Below, piece after piece: positions 8,086-15,308 of a DNA stretch of 36,604 nt. The DNA is from a virus: positions 1 to 36,604 of the IMG/VR virus record IMGVR_UViG_3300021518_000048. One strand, 5' to 3'. The notes under the pieces were generated by a model. That model did not search any database and was not told where the DNA came from. It was given only the letters and a program-made list of their open reading frames with translations. Position 1 is the first letter of the stretch; each line of letters starts with the position of its first letter. Both the position numbers and the translations under genes were made by a program.

Positions 8086-8586
8086 TTAATGAGGAACAGA
8101 ACTCATATCATTATCGTATTTATATTGCTGTGTATTATTAACTAAAGGCTGTTCCAAATTTTGAGGTATATTTTTTTGAACCTCCGTTGGTTTAGCATCT
8201 TCTTTTAATTTTTGTTGAACGATCTCTTGTTGCTCTTGATTATATTTATCAATATTTTCCTGTATTTGTTTAGATGTAAGTTGTACAGCCTTACTTCCTT
8301 GCTCCTTATAACTATGTGCTGCTACGGTATTTTGATAATTATAACAAGGCACAAGTGATGTACCAATTTTGCACCAGCCACGTTTATACACATCTTTAGC
8401 AGGAACATTTATAGTTTCCACCGCGGGCACATATTTAGTTGCTTTTACAGGTGTAGAACTAAGCAGTGGTCTGTTAGTTAATATAACCCCATTACCCTGT
8501 TTATACTGATAAACAACACGATCATCTTTTGCGAAACATGGCATTACTACACAACAAGCAATTAAAGATAAAATAAATTTTTTCAT
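8086..8586 (-). CDS. Secreted DUF4124-like protein, probable lysogenic conversion gene
   Basis: The start chosen is the ATG at 8586, preceded by GGGGATTCT; it gives 166 aa beginning MKKFILSLIACCVVMPCFA, a clear Sec signal peptide ending at the AKD junction. The mature N-terminus (VVYQYKQGNGVILTNRPL) resembles the DUF4124 pattern, a periplasmic beta domain. It contains two cysteines (WCKIG, VPCYN), then a Gln/Lys-rich helical C-terminal half. It is not part of the Mu structural set and sits between tape measure and gpN, so it is an accessory gene. It lies in the late direction 31 bp after the tape measure gene. Role unknown; an exported or periplasmic function is inferred. Confidence 0.7.
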   Translation of the reverse strand: MKKFILSLIACCVVMPCFAKDDRVVYQYKQGNGVILTNRPLLSSTPVKATKYVPAVETINVPAKDVYKRGWCKIGTSLVPCYNYQNTVAAHSYKEQGSKAVQLTSKQIQENIDKYNQEQQEIVQQKLKEDAKPTEVQKNIPQNLEQPLVNNTQQYKYDNDMSSVPH

Positions 8587-8617
8587 AGAATCCCCATTAA
8601 AAAAAGAAAATACTATA

Positions 8618-10900
8618 TCAATAAGGGTTTTGAAAAACCAAAGGTTTAGTCGGAACTGCACCCTCACGATTACCAGTATTTAATCCAAAATTGCTAAAAT
8701 TGACATTGATTGCACCGCTCAGTGCGTTGGGTAATTTCTGCAACTCTTTGACTACTTGAGCAGTTTGCTTATTTTGTTCTTCAAGTAGTTTATTTTGATT
8801 TTCTAATATTCCACTTTGTTCACTAAAATATTCGCCTAACGCTTCGCCACCTTCCGATCCGCCCCAATAACCCAATGCACCGCCAATTAAACCACCAATA
8901 GCTGTGCCCACAACTGGAACAACTGAACCAGCAGCAGCCCCAACCATTGCTCCAACAATCGCACCACCAGTACCACCTACAATGCCAGCTTCTTTCACAT
9001 TTTTTTGGTACTGATTAAGTGATTTATCGTTAGCAGTTTCATATACATTATAAGCGCCAGCCCCAATTGTTAATGGTATAGCACCTCGCATGAACCATTT
9101 TTTTGCACCAGCTAAAGCACCCGCTGCACCAGCACCCCCCAAACCGCCGCCCATTCTCGCACCGACACCAGCACCTGCAAGTACAGCCAAAACACCAGCA
9201 GCAGCTAATGCTGATGCAGCAAGAGCCTGATTTGCTCTCATTGTATCTTTTAAGCCTCCTTCAAAACCACCCAAAGTATCTTTGACTTGGTCATAAATTT
9301 TAATGGTTGCTAAAATAGTTTCTTGTTCTAACGCATGGGCTTGTGCTGGTTCGATCACTGATTTCTCTTTTGCAACTCTTTCATTACTACCCACACCATT
9401 CCATGATTGTTTAGAAATTCGGTCAAAATCGCCATTGTTTAAGCCTGTGATAATTGACATTAAACCTGATAAAGATTGTTGGTTATGAAAAATCTTCCCA
9501 AACTCGCCAGCAGCAATAATATTTGCAGCTTCTTGTTTAAGACTGATAGCTTTACCTTGGTCGCCTGATTTTTCAGCCGTTGCAATTTGATTCTGTAGTT
9601 CTACAAAACGCTTATTTTTAGATAATTGTCGATTCATCAGCATGACTGTTGCAGTGACCGTATCAACGCCTTTTAATTTCTGATTTGCTAAATATGTTGT
9701 AATATCAAATCCAGTACGATTTCCTTTTAAACCAATCTTTTTGATCGGATCACCATCTTGCAATTTAATGTATTTACCAATGCTTGACGCGAAGTGGTTT
9801 TGAGAAAATAAGTTATAAAGATCACGCATATTATCAGCAGCTTGAGATGGCAATCCCGTATATTTTCGTGCTAACTGCATGTGGGTAGTGACTTGATTAA
9901 GACCTTCTTCACCGCTATAACCAGCCGTTTTAGCAAAAGGTAAAACTTCGGGTAAGAAACGAGCCATGTCTTTAAGCTCAAAACCGCCAGAGAATCCAGA
10001 CTGTGTGGCACGATCCAGTGCGACTTGGGTACGATCAGGTACAACACCAAACTGGCGAATTTGTTGCGTTAGCATAGCAACGTCTTGCTCAGAAGCACCA
10101 TTTGCAAATGCAGTTTTAGCAATTGCAAGCAGTGGAACTTTTAACTCATCTACTTTCTTATATAAACCCGATGCAGCCAAAATGCCCGCTGCGTCTCCAA
10201 TCCCTTCCACAGTGCCGTGACCTTGTCTTACGGCATCACGGGCATAACCCGATAACTGCAAATTACTAGCAACAACTTGCTGGTGAGTCATATTTGAATA
10301 ACCACCATTAATGCTTGTATTTGCATCAAATATTTTGGTTTCAAACGAGCGAGCTTTCTCCAACGGATTTCGAGTTATTGCATAAGCAGCCATTGCACCA
10401 GCAGCAATACCGCCGCCAACCCCGCCAATGATACCCATACGCCCACCGCCATTAAGACCTCTATCAGCACGTCCAGCAGCTTCAAGTTGTTGACGTAAAC
10501 GCTCAGCAGCAGCGGCTTGTTGACGCAACATATTGACTTGTAATTGATAGTCTCGATTCTGATTTCTAGTTTGTTGTGTCAGTTGAGTTGATTGTCTAAC
10601 TTGTTGCTGCAACACACGTTCTAATAATTGATTTGTGCGTAAGCTTGCTTGAGTTTGTGTAGCCGTCTGAGTAAGTGCGCTGCGTTGTTGCTGTACAAGC
10701 GTATTCATCTGTTGATATTGACGAGCTTGTATACCAGTTTGCTGAGCCTGTTGTCTTAATACACCCTCTAGATAACGATTCGTTTTAAGCAATTCAGTAG
10801 CAGAACGTTCTTGAGCTTTATTCATTTGCTCAAGCACTTGTTTTGCTTGTTGCCCGCGCAATTTTAACGTTAAGCTGACTGTTGTATTGCCGTTACTCAT
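8618..10900 (-). CDS. Tail tape measure protein
   Basis: At 760 aa this is among the longest phage genes and lies after the tail chaperone region, as expected for the tape measure, which sets tail length and is ejected during DNA entry. Residues 1-150 are a Gln-rich coiled coil with two imperfect copies of a block (TNRYLEGVLRQQ and TNQLLERVLQQQ). Residues about 155-175 are Gly-rich (GGVGGGIAAGAMAAYAI). Near 575-700 there are several Gly/Ala hydrophobic segments typical of channel-forming parts of tape measures. The ATG overlaps the end of the small ORF before it. Confidence 0.9.
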   Translation of the reverse strand: MSNGNTTVSLTLKLRGQQAKQVLEQMNKAQERSATELLKTNRYLEGVLRQQAQQTGIQARQYQQMNTLVQQQRSALTQTATQTQASLRTNQLLERVLQQQVRQSTQLTQQTRNQNRDYQLQVNMLRQQAAAAERLRQQLEAAGRADRGLNGGGRMGIIGGVGGGIAAGAMAAYAITRNPLEKARSFETKIFDANTSINGGYSNMTHQQVVASNLQLSGYARDAVRQGHGTVEGIGDAAGILAASGLYKKVDELKVPLLAIAKTAFANGASEQDVAMLTQQIRQFGVVPDRTQVALDRATQSGFSGGFELKDMARFLPEVLPFAKTAGYSGEEGLNQVTTHMQLARKYTGLPSQAADNMRDLYNLFSQNHFASSIGKYIKLQDGDPIKKIGLKGNRTGFDITTYLANQKLKGVDTVTATVMLMNRQLSKNKRFVELQNQIATAEKSGDQGKAISLKQEAANIIAAGEFGKIFHNQQSLSGLMSIITGLNNGDFDRISKQSWNGVGSNERVAKEKSVIEPAQAHALEQETILATIKIYDQVKDTLGGFEGGLKDTMRANQALAASALAAAGVLAVLAGAGVGARMGGGLGGAGAAGALAGAKKWFMRGAIPLTIGAGAYNVYETANDKSLNQYQKNVKEAGIVGGTGGAIVGAMVGAAAGSVVPVVGTAIGGLIGGALGYWGGSEGGEALGEYFSEQSGILENQNKLLEEQNKQTAQVVKELQKLPNALSGAINVNFSNFGLNTGNREGAVPTKPLVFQNPY

Positions 10901-11078
10901 TCTCTTTACTCTTACGTCTAGTTGCTACTTTACGGATGCCACCATTTGTATTTGAATGGGAATTGTTCTGCCGCCCATTTTTACTAAGTCCATTTAACAA
11001 TGCCAGTGCGAAGGGCACTGGCATTGTTAGAGCTTCGCTATATGGCACACCAACTTTAAGTAATGCACCGATTAACAT
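10893..11078 (-). CDS. Small tail-assembly ORF, possible GT-type extension
   Basis: This 61-aa ORF follows the gp41-like gene by 11 bp and overlaps the tape measure start. The first half is hydrophobic (MLIGALLKVGVPYSEALTM), the second basic and polar. In many tailed phages the tail chaperone is extended into a second frame by ribosomal frameshifting just before the tape measure. This ORF is in the -1 frame relative to gp41, but a TGA in that frame close upstream leaves only a short window and no classical slippery heptamer lies in it. Reinitiation from its own ATG is equally possible. Confidence 0.5.
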   Translation of the reverse strand: MLIGALLKVGVPYSEALTMPVPFALALLNGLSKNGRQNNSHSNTNGGIRKVATRRKSKENE

Positions 11079-11089
11079 AGCAATGCTGC

Positions 11090-11398
11090 TTAACTCTCGG
11101 CTTGTTCCTTTGCATCAAGTTCAGCTTTTTTAGTTGTTAGATAGTTTAAGTTTTGCGAACTAGATGACATAAGGGTTTCATAAGAAAGCTTATGACAATT
11201 ACCACTCTCATCAATAAGCTTTGTTTGCTCACATAGTTCAGCAATGCCTGTATATTGATCAGGTTTTAATTTTGATTGTAAATCTAACGCTTGTTGCACA
11301 GTTAAAGTAGACATTTCAAACTTCTTTAACTTTAACTCTTTATCACTAGCAATCACTCGGATAGCAACAGGTAAAGCACCCTCAACAAAAATACTCAT
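11090..11398 (-). CDS. Mu gp41-like tail assembly chaperone
   Basis: This 102-aa protein sits between tail tube and tape measure, the place of tail assembly chaperones (Mu gp41). It starts with beta-strand sequence (FVEGALPVAIRVIAS) and continues with helices (LTVQQALDLQSKLKPDQYTG; LSYETLMSSSSQNLNYLTTK), a pattern seen in this family. It is expected to coat the tape measure during tail-tube polymerisation. The ATG is 6 bp after the tube stop. A run AAAAAAG near its 3' end is in the wrong phase for a simple -1 slip. Confidence 0.7.
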   Translation of the reverse strand: MSIFVEGALPVAIRVIASDKELKLKKFEMSTLTVQQALDLQSKLKPDQYTGIAELCEQTKLIDESGNCHKLSYETLMSSSSQNLNYLTTKKAELDAKEQAES

Positions 11399-11404
11399 AT
11401 TTCA

Positions 11405-11782
11405 TTACTCAACTACATAATCTTTATAGAAACAATCAAGAGACTGAGTTGCTTCACCATCTACAACAAACTTTTTACCAACAGTTGCAACGCCAACACC
11501 GCTATACACTTCGCGATATGAACCGTCGTCTTGTGATTCAATGATCAATGTTGCACCGCTAATATTTGCCCAATCCAATGCACCAGTTTTTGGAATAAAA
11601 GCATCAATTTGAATTGAACCCTCAGAAGTCGTACTTGCAGATTTATTTGCACGACCTTTACTATTCATTGTTTTAACTAGCTTACGTCGACCTTGTTCAT
11701 TTGTACCAACAGAAGCACAATCAATTTCTTGACCATTCACGTATAAAACAATCGTACCGACTAACTCATCATCAGCAGACAT
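11405..11782 (-). CDS. Tail tube protein (Mu gpM-like)
   Basis: This 125-aa protein fits the Mu tail tube family: a small beta-rich subunit whose hexameric rings form the inner tube. Features are GTIVLYVNGQEIDCASVG at 9-26, then KLVKTMNSKGRANKSASTT and an extended C-terminal strand set (GEATQSLDCFYKDYVVE). It is the first gene after the dyad at 11861-11872 and the terminator at 11877-11901, so it begins its own late unit with gp41 and the tape measure. Confidence 0.82.
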   Translation of the reverse strand: MSADDELVGTIVLYVNGQEIDCASVGTNEQGRRKLVKTMNSKGRANKSASTTSEGSIQIDAFIPKTGALDWANISGATLIIESQDDGSYREVYSGVGVATVGKKFVVDGEATQSLDCFYKDYVVE

Positions 11783-11852
11783 TTTTAAATCCTCATTGCT
11801 TTAAAAAATAAATTTCGAATCAGGTTTTATTGTTATCTGTTTTTATGATGCT

Positions 11853-11872
11853 GTTTAGATGGAACTGCTTCC
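11853..11872 (-). promoter_or_regulatory. Late promoter activator dyad (upstream of tail tube)
   Basis: GGAAGCAGTTCC (11872-11861 on the minus strand) followed by ATCTAAAC, with ATAAAA further downstream as a weak -10. The half sites GGAA and TTCC are kept while the centre differs from the other copies. It lies about 80 bp upstream of the tube ATG. Confidence 0.65.
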
Positions 11873-11876
11873 AATA

Positions 11877-11901
11877 AAAAAGCCGCAATTAGCGGCTTTT
11901 T
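11877..11901 (-). terminator. Rho-independent terminator after the sheath genes
   Basis: AAAAAGCCGC (11877-11886), loop AATTA, GCGGCTTTTT (11892-11901). On the minus strand it lies just past the sheath stop at 11921 and directly before the next late-promoter dyad. The stem is flanked by A and T runs, so it could act in both directions. Confidence 0.88.
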
Positions 11902-11920
11902 AAAAGTTTAGCGTTAGAAT

Positions 11921-12730
11921 TTAATAAACATCTAACGTTGCTGCGATGACATGCATACCACGAACCCAATCCGACGGTATTTGTGCATTTGCACGAGTAG
12001 GGTCTGTTTTATCTTCAAGTACCTGCAATTCACTAGCACGTTCACGAACGTTTTGTAAAATTTCAGCATCATCAAGTTTAAGTAGTTCAACTAAAATTAA
12101 TGAGCGTAAGTTTTTACGTTGACGAGCCGTATTTTTACGACGACCATTTTTACGCACTGCTTGACGAACTACTTTTCGCGTATAGTCGAGAACTAACGCA
12201 CCATTAATATCAGCGACAATATCATCTGGATCGCCATTAGCTGGGTTCGCTTGATACGTTGACATCGCACGTACAATCTCAGGTACACCATCTGCACCAG
12301 TCGCAATCATACAGACACCCGCACTTAATGCAGTTTCAGTACGATCCCAAGTAAGCTTGTACTGATCATCAACAGGCTTCAATCCAGCTAAGTTATAGCC
12401 ATTAAAAGGCACAGCGGGATCATTAGAATCAGCCAAAGCTGCTGCAACAGTAGCAGCAATTTCGGGTACTTGATCAAACGCACCATGATAACAAGCAGCT
12501 ACAAAACGATAATTCGTTTTAACTGGTGCTAGAGCTGCAAATGCTTGCGCATCATCAACATTAAAAAATGGCACAATTAAAATTGCTGGTCGTTGCTCAA
12601 TAGCACCACTTACATCATTTAAATAAGTTGCCCACTCTAATGCTTTTGCTGCCATGTCAGCCCCCGTAATAGGGGCAGATAAAGCAATTATGGTATGCCC
12701 AAGTGGGGCAATTATTTCTTGAATTGACAT
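11921..12730 (-). CDS. Tail sheath, C-terminal part
   Basis: This 269-aa protein resembles the C-terminal half of Mu-type contractile tail sheath (gpL): an N-terminal alpha/beta region (EIIAPLGHTIIALSAPITGA), then NGYNLAGLKPVDDQYKLTW, a DYTRKVVRQAVRKNGRRKN basic helix and a terminal strand (DWVRGMHVIAATLDVY). It has its own ATG with GGAG 8 bp upstream and is in the same frame as the preceding ORF, separated from it by two tandem TAA codons. Sheath is normally one chain (Mu gpL is close to 500 aa). Here the three ORFs together add up to about 528 residues, so this is likely one piece of a split sheath. Confidence 0.75.
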   Translation of the reverse strand: MSIQEIIAPLGHTIIALSAPITGADMAAKALEWATYLNDVSGAIEQRPAILIVPFFNVDDAQAFAALAPVKTNYRFVAACYHGAFDQVPEIAATVAAALADSNDPAVPFNGYNLAGLKPVDDQYKLTWDRTETALSAGVCMIATGADGVPEIVRAMSTYQANPANGDPDDIVADINGALVLDYTRKVVRQAVRKNGRRKNTARQRKNLRSLILVELLKLDDAEILQNVRERASELQVLEDKTDPTRANAQIPSDWVRGMHVIAATLDVY

Positions 12731-12733
12731 TTA

Positions 12734-13222
12734 TTAGTCTCCAACCTGAGTTGAACCTGAATTGCCATAACCACAACTATGTATAACTGTTGGTGCTGAT
12801 CCATTCGGTGCTTTCAACATCGGGTATAAATCAATAGCTGGTAGTCCGTTTGAGCTAACCAACTGATCGTTTGGTGTTTCAATAAATAAGAAATCTAACG
12901 GTCTAGAATTGTTAGCCCAGTGGTAATTATTCTGATCCATTCCTGACAGTGTGTTTTCATCTACTTTTAAATCAAGCAATGAATAAATAGTAGACCAGCT
13001 ATCAACTGGATTACTTAAATACTCATAACCTGCGGCGCGGATTAATTCTGAAAAAATTGCTGCATATGTATAAATACGCTGTGTATCAGAATTAAAACTT
13101 GCAGTCTTAGTAGTAGTTACATTATTTTCAGTTACTTCAAAACTTAAATAATAAACAGCGTCAGGAACATTCGTAAAAAATTCAGGAAATGAAGTGTTTA
13201 TTGATGTTGCTAAACAATTCAA
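12734..13222 (-). CDS. Middle ORF of the split tail sheath
   Basis: The 162-residue frame has only a TTG start (13222) overlapping the stop of the ORF before it (TTGA), with a GGAG too close to serve well. The frame is open further upstream past the slippery heptamer T TTG GGA at 13249-13243. A -1 slip there would join ORF 1 to this frame (about 259 aa) and read smoothly (QILGKVATSGDLNCLATSIN). The content is beta-rich (VYYLSFEVTENNVTTTKTA), with DFLFIETPNDQ and a C-terminal VIHSCGYGNSGSTQVGD. It ends at TAA TAA followed at once by the ATG of the C-terminal sheath ORF. A single-base deletion in an originally continuous gene is the alternative reading. Confidence 0.6.
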   Translation of the reverse strand: MNCLATSINTSFPEFFTNVPDAVYYLSFEVTENNVTTTKTASFNSDTQRIYTYAAIFSELIRAAGYEYLSNPVDSWSTIYSLLDLKVDENTLSGMDQNNYHWANNSRPLDFLFIETPNDQLVSSNGLPAIDLYPMLKAPNGSAPTVIHSCGYGNSGSTQVGD

Positions 13223-13512
13223 ATCTCCACTGGTAGCGACTTTCCCAAAATTTGCACATCCACGATACGATTAGTCTTAACCGCTGCTGTGATCATTCGA
13301 CTGGCTTCGGTTGGTGCAGCAGCAGTACCGCCAAAGGTAGTATTTGCTTGTGCCTTGTCATAAATCGAAATAGGCATAGTTGTTGATTCTGGCTGAACAT
13401 CATCAGTAATAAATAAGATGTGGTGAATGTTTGCAGGCAGCCCGCTACGCTGCGCATTCAAGTTGATATCTGTGTAGATATCAGGTGTTCTAATGTTACT
13501 TGGAATACTCAT
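13219..13512 (-). CDS. Tail sheath, N-terminal part
   Basis: The 97-aa ORF has a strong ribosome site (AGGAG, 6 bp before ATG) and sheath-like N-terminal sequence: SIPSNIRTPDIYTDINLNAQ, then HHILFITDDVQPE, YDKAQANTTFGGTAAAPTEA and AVKTNRIVDVQILG. Mu-type sheaths start similarly, with an exposed N-terminal strand that links neighbouring subunits. It stops at TGA soon after a TTTTGGGAAAG run, where a -1 shift would continue into the next ORF. Position after gp37 and before tube agrees with gene L of Mu. Confidence 0.7.
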   Translation of the reverse strand: MSIPSNIRTPDIYTDINLNAQRSGLPANIHHILFITDDVQPESTTMPISIYDKAQANTTFGGTAAAPTEASRMITAAVKTNRIVDVQILGKSLPVEI

Positions 13513-13540
13513 TCCAACTCCTTTCTATGCGCGGCTTTTT

Positions 13541-14251
13541 TTACTTGGCTTGAGTTGTTAATTCAGTCGAGAAAACAGTATTCACATTTGCAAAATGCGT
13601 ACTTAACCAGATTCGTTTCAAGTCAGCTTCTGCAATCGTAACAATACGTTCTTTCAATAAATTATTGCTTAAATCAAAAACACTTAAAACAACAGTATCA
13701 ATCGCTGTGCGGTCAATTCGTGCTGTGTAAGTTGTGTTGTCTTGCAAGTCGACTTTATGTTCATCTGACCAGTCTCGGACTGCAATTAAGCGAGCTGCTA
13801 AGTTGTTTTGAAGAATAACTGCACTAAAGTCGCTATAAGAACCCGACTTAACACCGTCATCTACCGCAAAAGCTAAATATGTAATGTCAGCAGATGCGAA
13901 CTTAAAACCGACTGTTGCAGACTCACCAATTCCGAGAGATTTTTTTGCAAACAGGCCATTGTAAGTGCTACCAGTGCCTTCTTCTTCAAAAATTCCGCCA
14001 GTGTAAGTCAGCACACCATTTTCTAAAGTGGCATTTGTTAATTCCCAACCGCCTGAGTTGTTATTTCCGCCATTGTTACCGTTACCTGAACCGCCATTGT
14101 TTGAATCAGGCAAAGTAATCGTACCGCCCAAATCTTCAACCGCTTTCATCAAAGCATTTAATTTAGCAATATCTTGACCAGTGGCTTGATCTCGACCTGT
14201 GATTCGTACTGTCATATCTAAATTAACCTCTGTACTTACATCAAAATTCAT
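13541..14251 (-). CDS. Phage protein with Gly/Asn linker, possible decoration or binding domain
   Basis: I do not recognise this 236-aa protein. It has three parts: an N-terminal segment (about 1-48) with an extended strand and a helix (DIAKLNALMKAVEDLGG), a low-complexity linker of Gly and Asn (about 50-68), and a C-terminal domain rich in alternating beta strands (GVLTYTGGIFEEEGTGSTYN, ESATVGFKFASADITYLAFA, TTYTARIDRTAIDTVVLSVF) that looks like a jelly-roll or lectin-like sandwich. The linker and sandwich suggest a virion surface domain. Mu has only a small gene (gp38) here, so this is an addition. The gene lies in the I-to-sheath operon. Confidence 0.6.
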   Translation of the reverse strand: MNFDVSTEVNLDMTVRITGRDQATGQDIAKLNALMKAVEDLGGTITLPDSNNGGSGNGNNGGNNNSGGWELTNATLENGVLTYTGGIFEEEGTGSTYNGLFAKKSLGIGESATVGFKFASADITYLAFAVDDGVKSGSYSDFSAVILQNNLAARLIAVRDWSDEHKVDLQDNTTYTARIDRTAIDTVVLSVFDLSNNLLKERIVTIAEADLKRIWLSTHFANVNTVFSTELTTQAK

Positions 14252-14263
14252 TTTCTTAACTCG

Positions 14264-14875
14264 CTATTTGTCCAACAACACGAGATCTGAAGCATCTTCG
14301 TTGTCGTCTTCACTTGGTTTAAAGAAATAATCAATATTTACTTTTTGCATCCAATCTGCTTCAGGAGCGTCAATGTCATGATCTGAAGCGGATTTTTTAA
14401 TTGTGAGTGTCGTGTGCCATTGCTGAGCAAAAACGCTAATTGCTGCGCCTTGAGTGCGTTTGTCAAAAACTTTATCAATTTTGCCCATTGTGAATGGGGT
14501 GATACCGCATACCCCATACACTTTTAAATTATTGTTTAATAATGCAAGTTGCACGTCTTGCAACAACTGAAACGTTCCGATGCTGAAAGACTGCCCATCC
14601 ACTTCAACGCCATGTCTCGTTGCTTCTTCATTACGCAACGAACGTGCGCCGACCAACGTAACAAACACCAACGGTACACTAAACCTATTTGCTGACAGGT
14701 GTTCAGGCTTGCCGCTTCCTTGGAAAGTAGTCCATACGGCAGGAAAGTTCCTAACAGTTTTCGGCAAGCTATCTTCATCAAAGTCACCACCATAAGTTTC
14801 AATTGAAGCGATATACTCACGACCCAAAGCTTTAATCGCATCTTTTATTCCTTGTTCAATGATTGATAAATTCAT
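14264..14875 (-). CDS. Mu gp37-like protein (DUF1834)
   Basis: This 203-aa protein sits directly after gp36, as Mu gp37 does, and has the DUF1834 pattern: IEQGIKDAIKALGREYIASI, then FPAVWTTFQGSG and FSVPLVFVTLVGARSLRNEE. Family members are thought to act at the head-tail junction or tail terminator; this is not proven. The ATG at 14875 has GAGG upstream and follows the gp36 stop by 2 bp. The C-terminus is acidic (PSEDDNEDASD). Confidence 0.8.
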   Translation of the reverse strand: MNLSIIEQGIKDAIKALGREYIASIETYGGDFDEDSLPKTVRNFPAVWTTFQGSGKPEHLSANRFSVPLVFVTLVGARSLRNEEATRHGVEVDGQSFSIGTFQLLQDVQLALLNNNLKVYGVCGITPFTMGKIDKVFDKRTQGAAISVFAQQWHTTLTIKKSASDHDIDAPEADWMQKVNIDYFFKPSEDDNEDASDLVLLDK

Positions 14876-14877
14876 AA

Positions 14878-15303
14878 TCAATAACCTCGTCCAAAGTCAC
14901 GCCGCCCAACTGACCACATGACATTATTAGACGATGTAGGAGTAGGGCTAGATTCACCAGCCACAGAGCCACCTAAAGCAGCACCGCCTTTGGCAATATC
15001 TTTTAAGTCTTTAACGGCTTGCTCGTAACGTTCTTTTGAATCCTTGGTTAGATTTGTCCCAACAGAGCAACGGTAGTGGGCTATATCACACAGAATATCG
15101 ACTAGATACTCAGGCACTTTTTGCAATGGCATTGGATAACGACCCGCTAAAAGACCATCCGCTTGACTACTAGCTGAAGCGATTGCTTTATCAAGTTTTA
15201 CAAAATCAATCTCAATCGCGAGACCTTTCCCTTGATTTGTAATTTCGATAATTTCCCGCTCGCCATATTTGTCGATCATGTCTTGACGTGTGATATAGCT
15301 CAT
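14878..15303 (-). CDS. Mu gp36-like protein (DUF1320), head completion
   Basis: This 141-aa protein fits DUF1320: YITRQDMIDKYGEREIIEITN at the start, DKAIASASSQADGLLAGRY near 38-56, and a helix with VDILCDIAHYRCSVGTNLT. Relatives resemble head-tail connector (gp6-like adaptor) proteins, so a role joining portal and tail is inferred. It follows gene T by 5 bp. Confidence 0.85.
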   Translation of the reverse strand: MSYITRQDMIDKYGEREIIEITNQGKGLAIEIDFVKLDKAIASASSQADGLLAGRYPMPLQKVPEYLVDILCDIAHYRCSVGTNLTKDSKERYEQAVKDLKDIAKGGAALGGSVAGESSPTPTSSNNVMWSVGRRDFGRGY

Positions 15304-15308
15304 AAGAA

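Noticed and set aside
11081-11140. Programmed -1 frameshift at AAAAAAG (11131-11125) joining gp41 to the next ORF.
   Set aside because: The run is out of phase for X XXY YYZ, and a -1 slip there meets TGA immediately. The remaining window before the gp41 stop has no classical heptamer.
11907-11936. CGTTAGA ... TCTAACG inverted pair near the end of the sheath gene.
   Set aside because: One arm is coding and the centre is long. The heptamer is frequent in this phage because of codon use, so no element is claimed.
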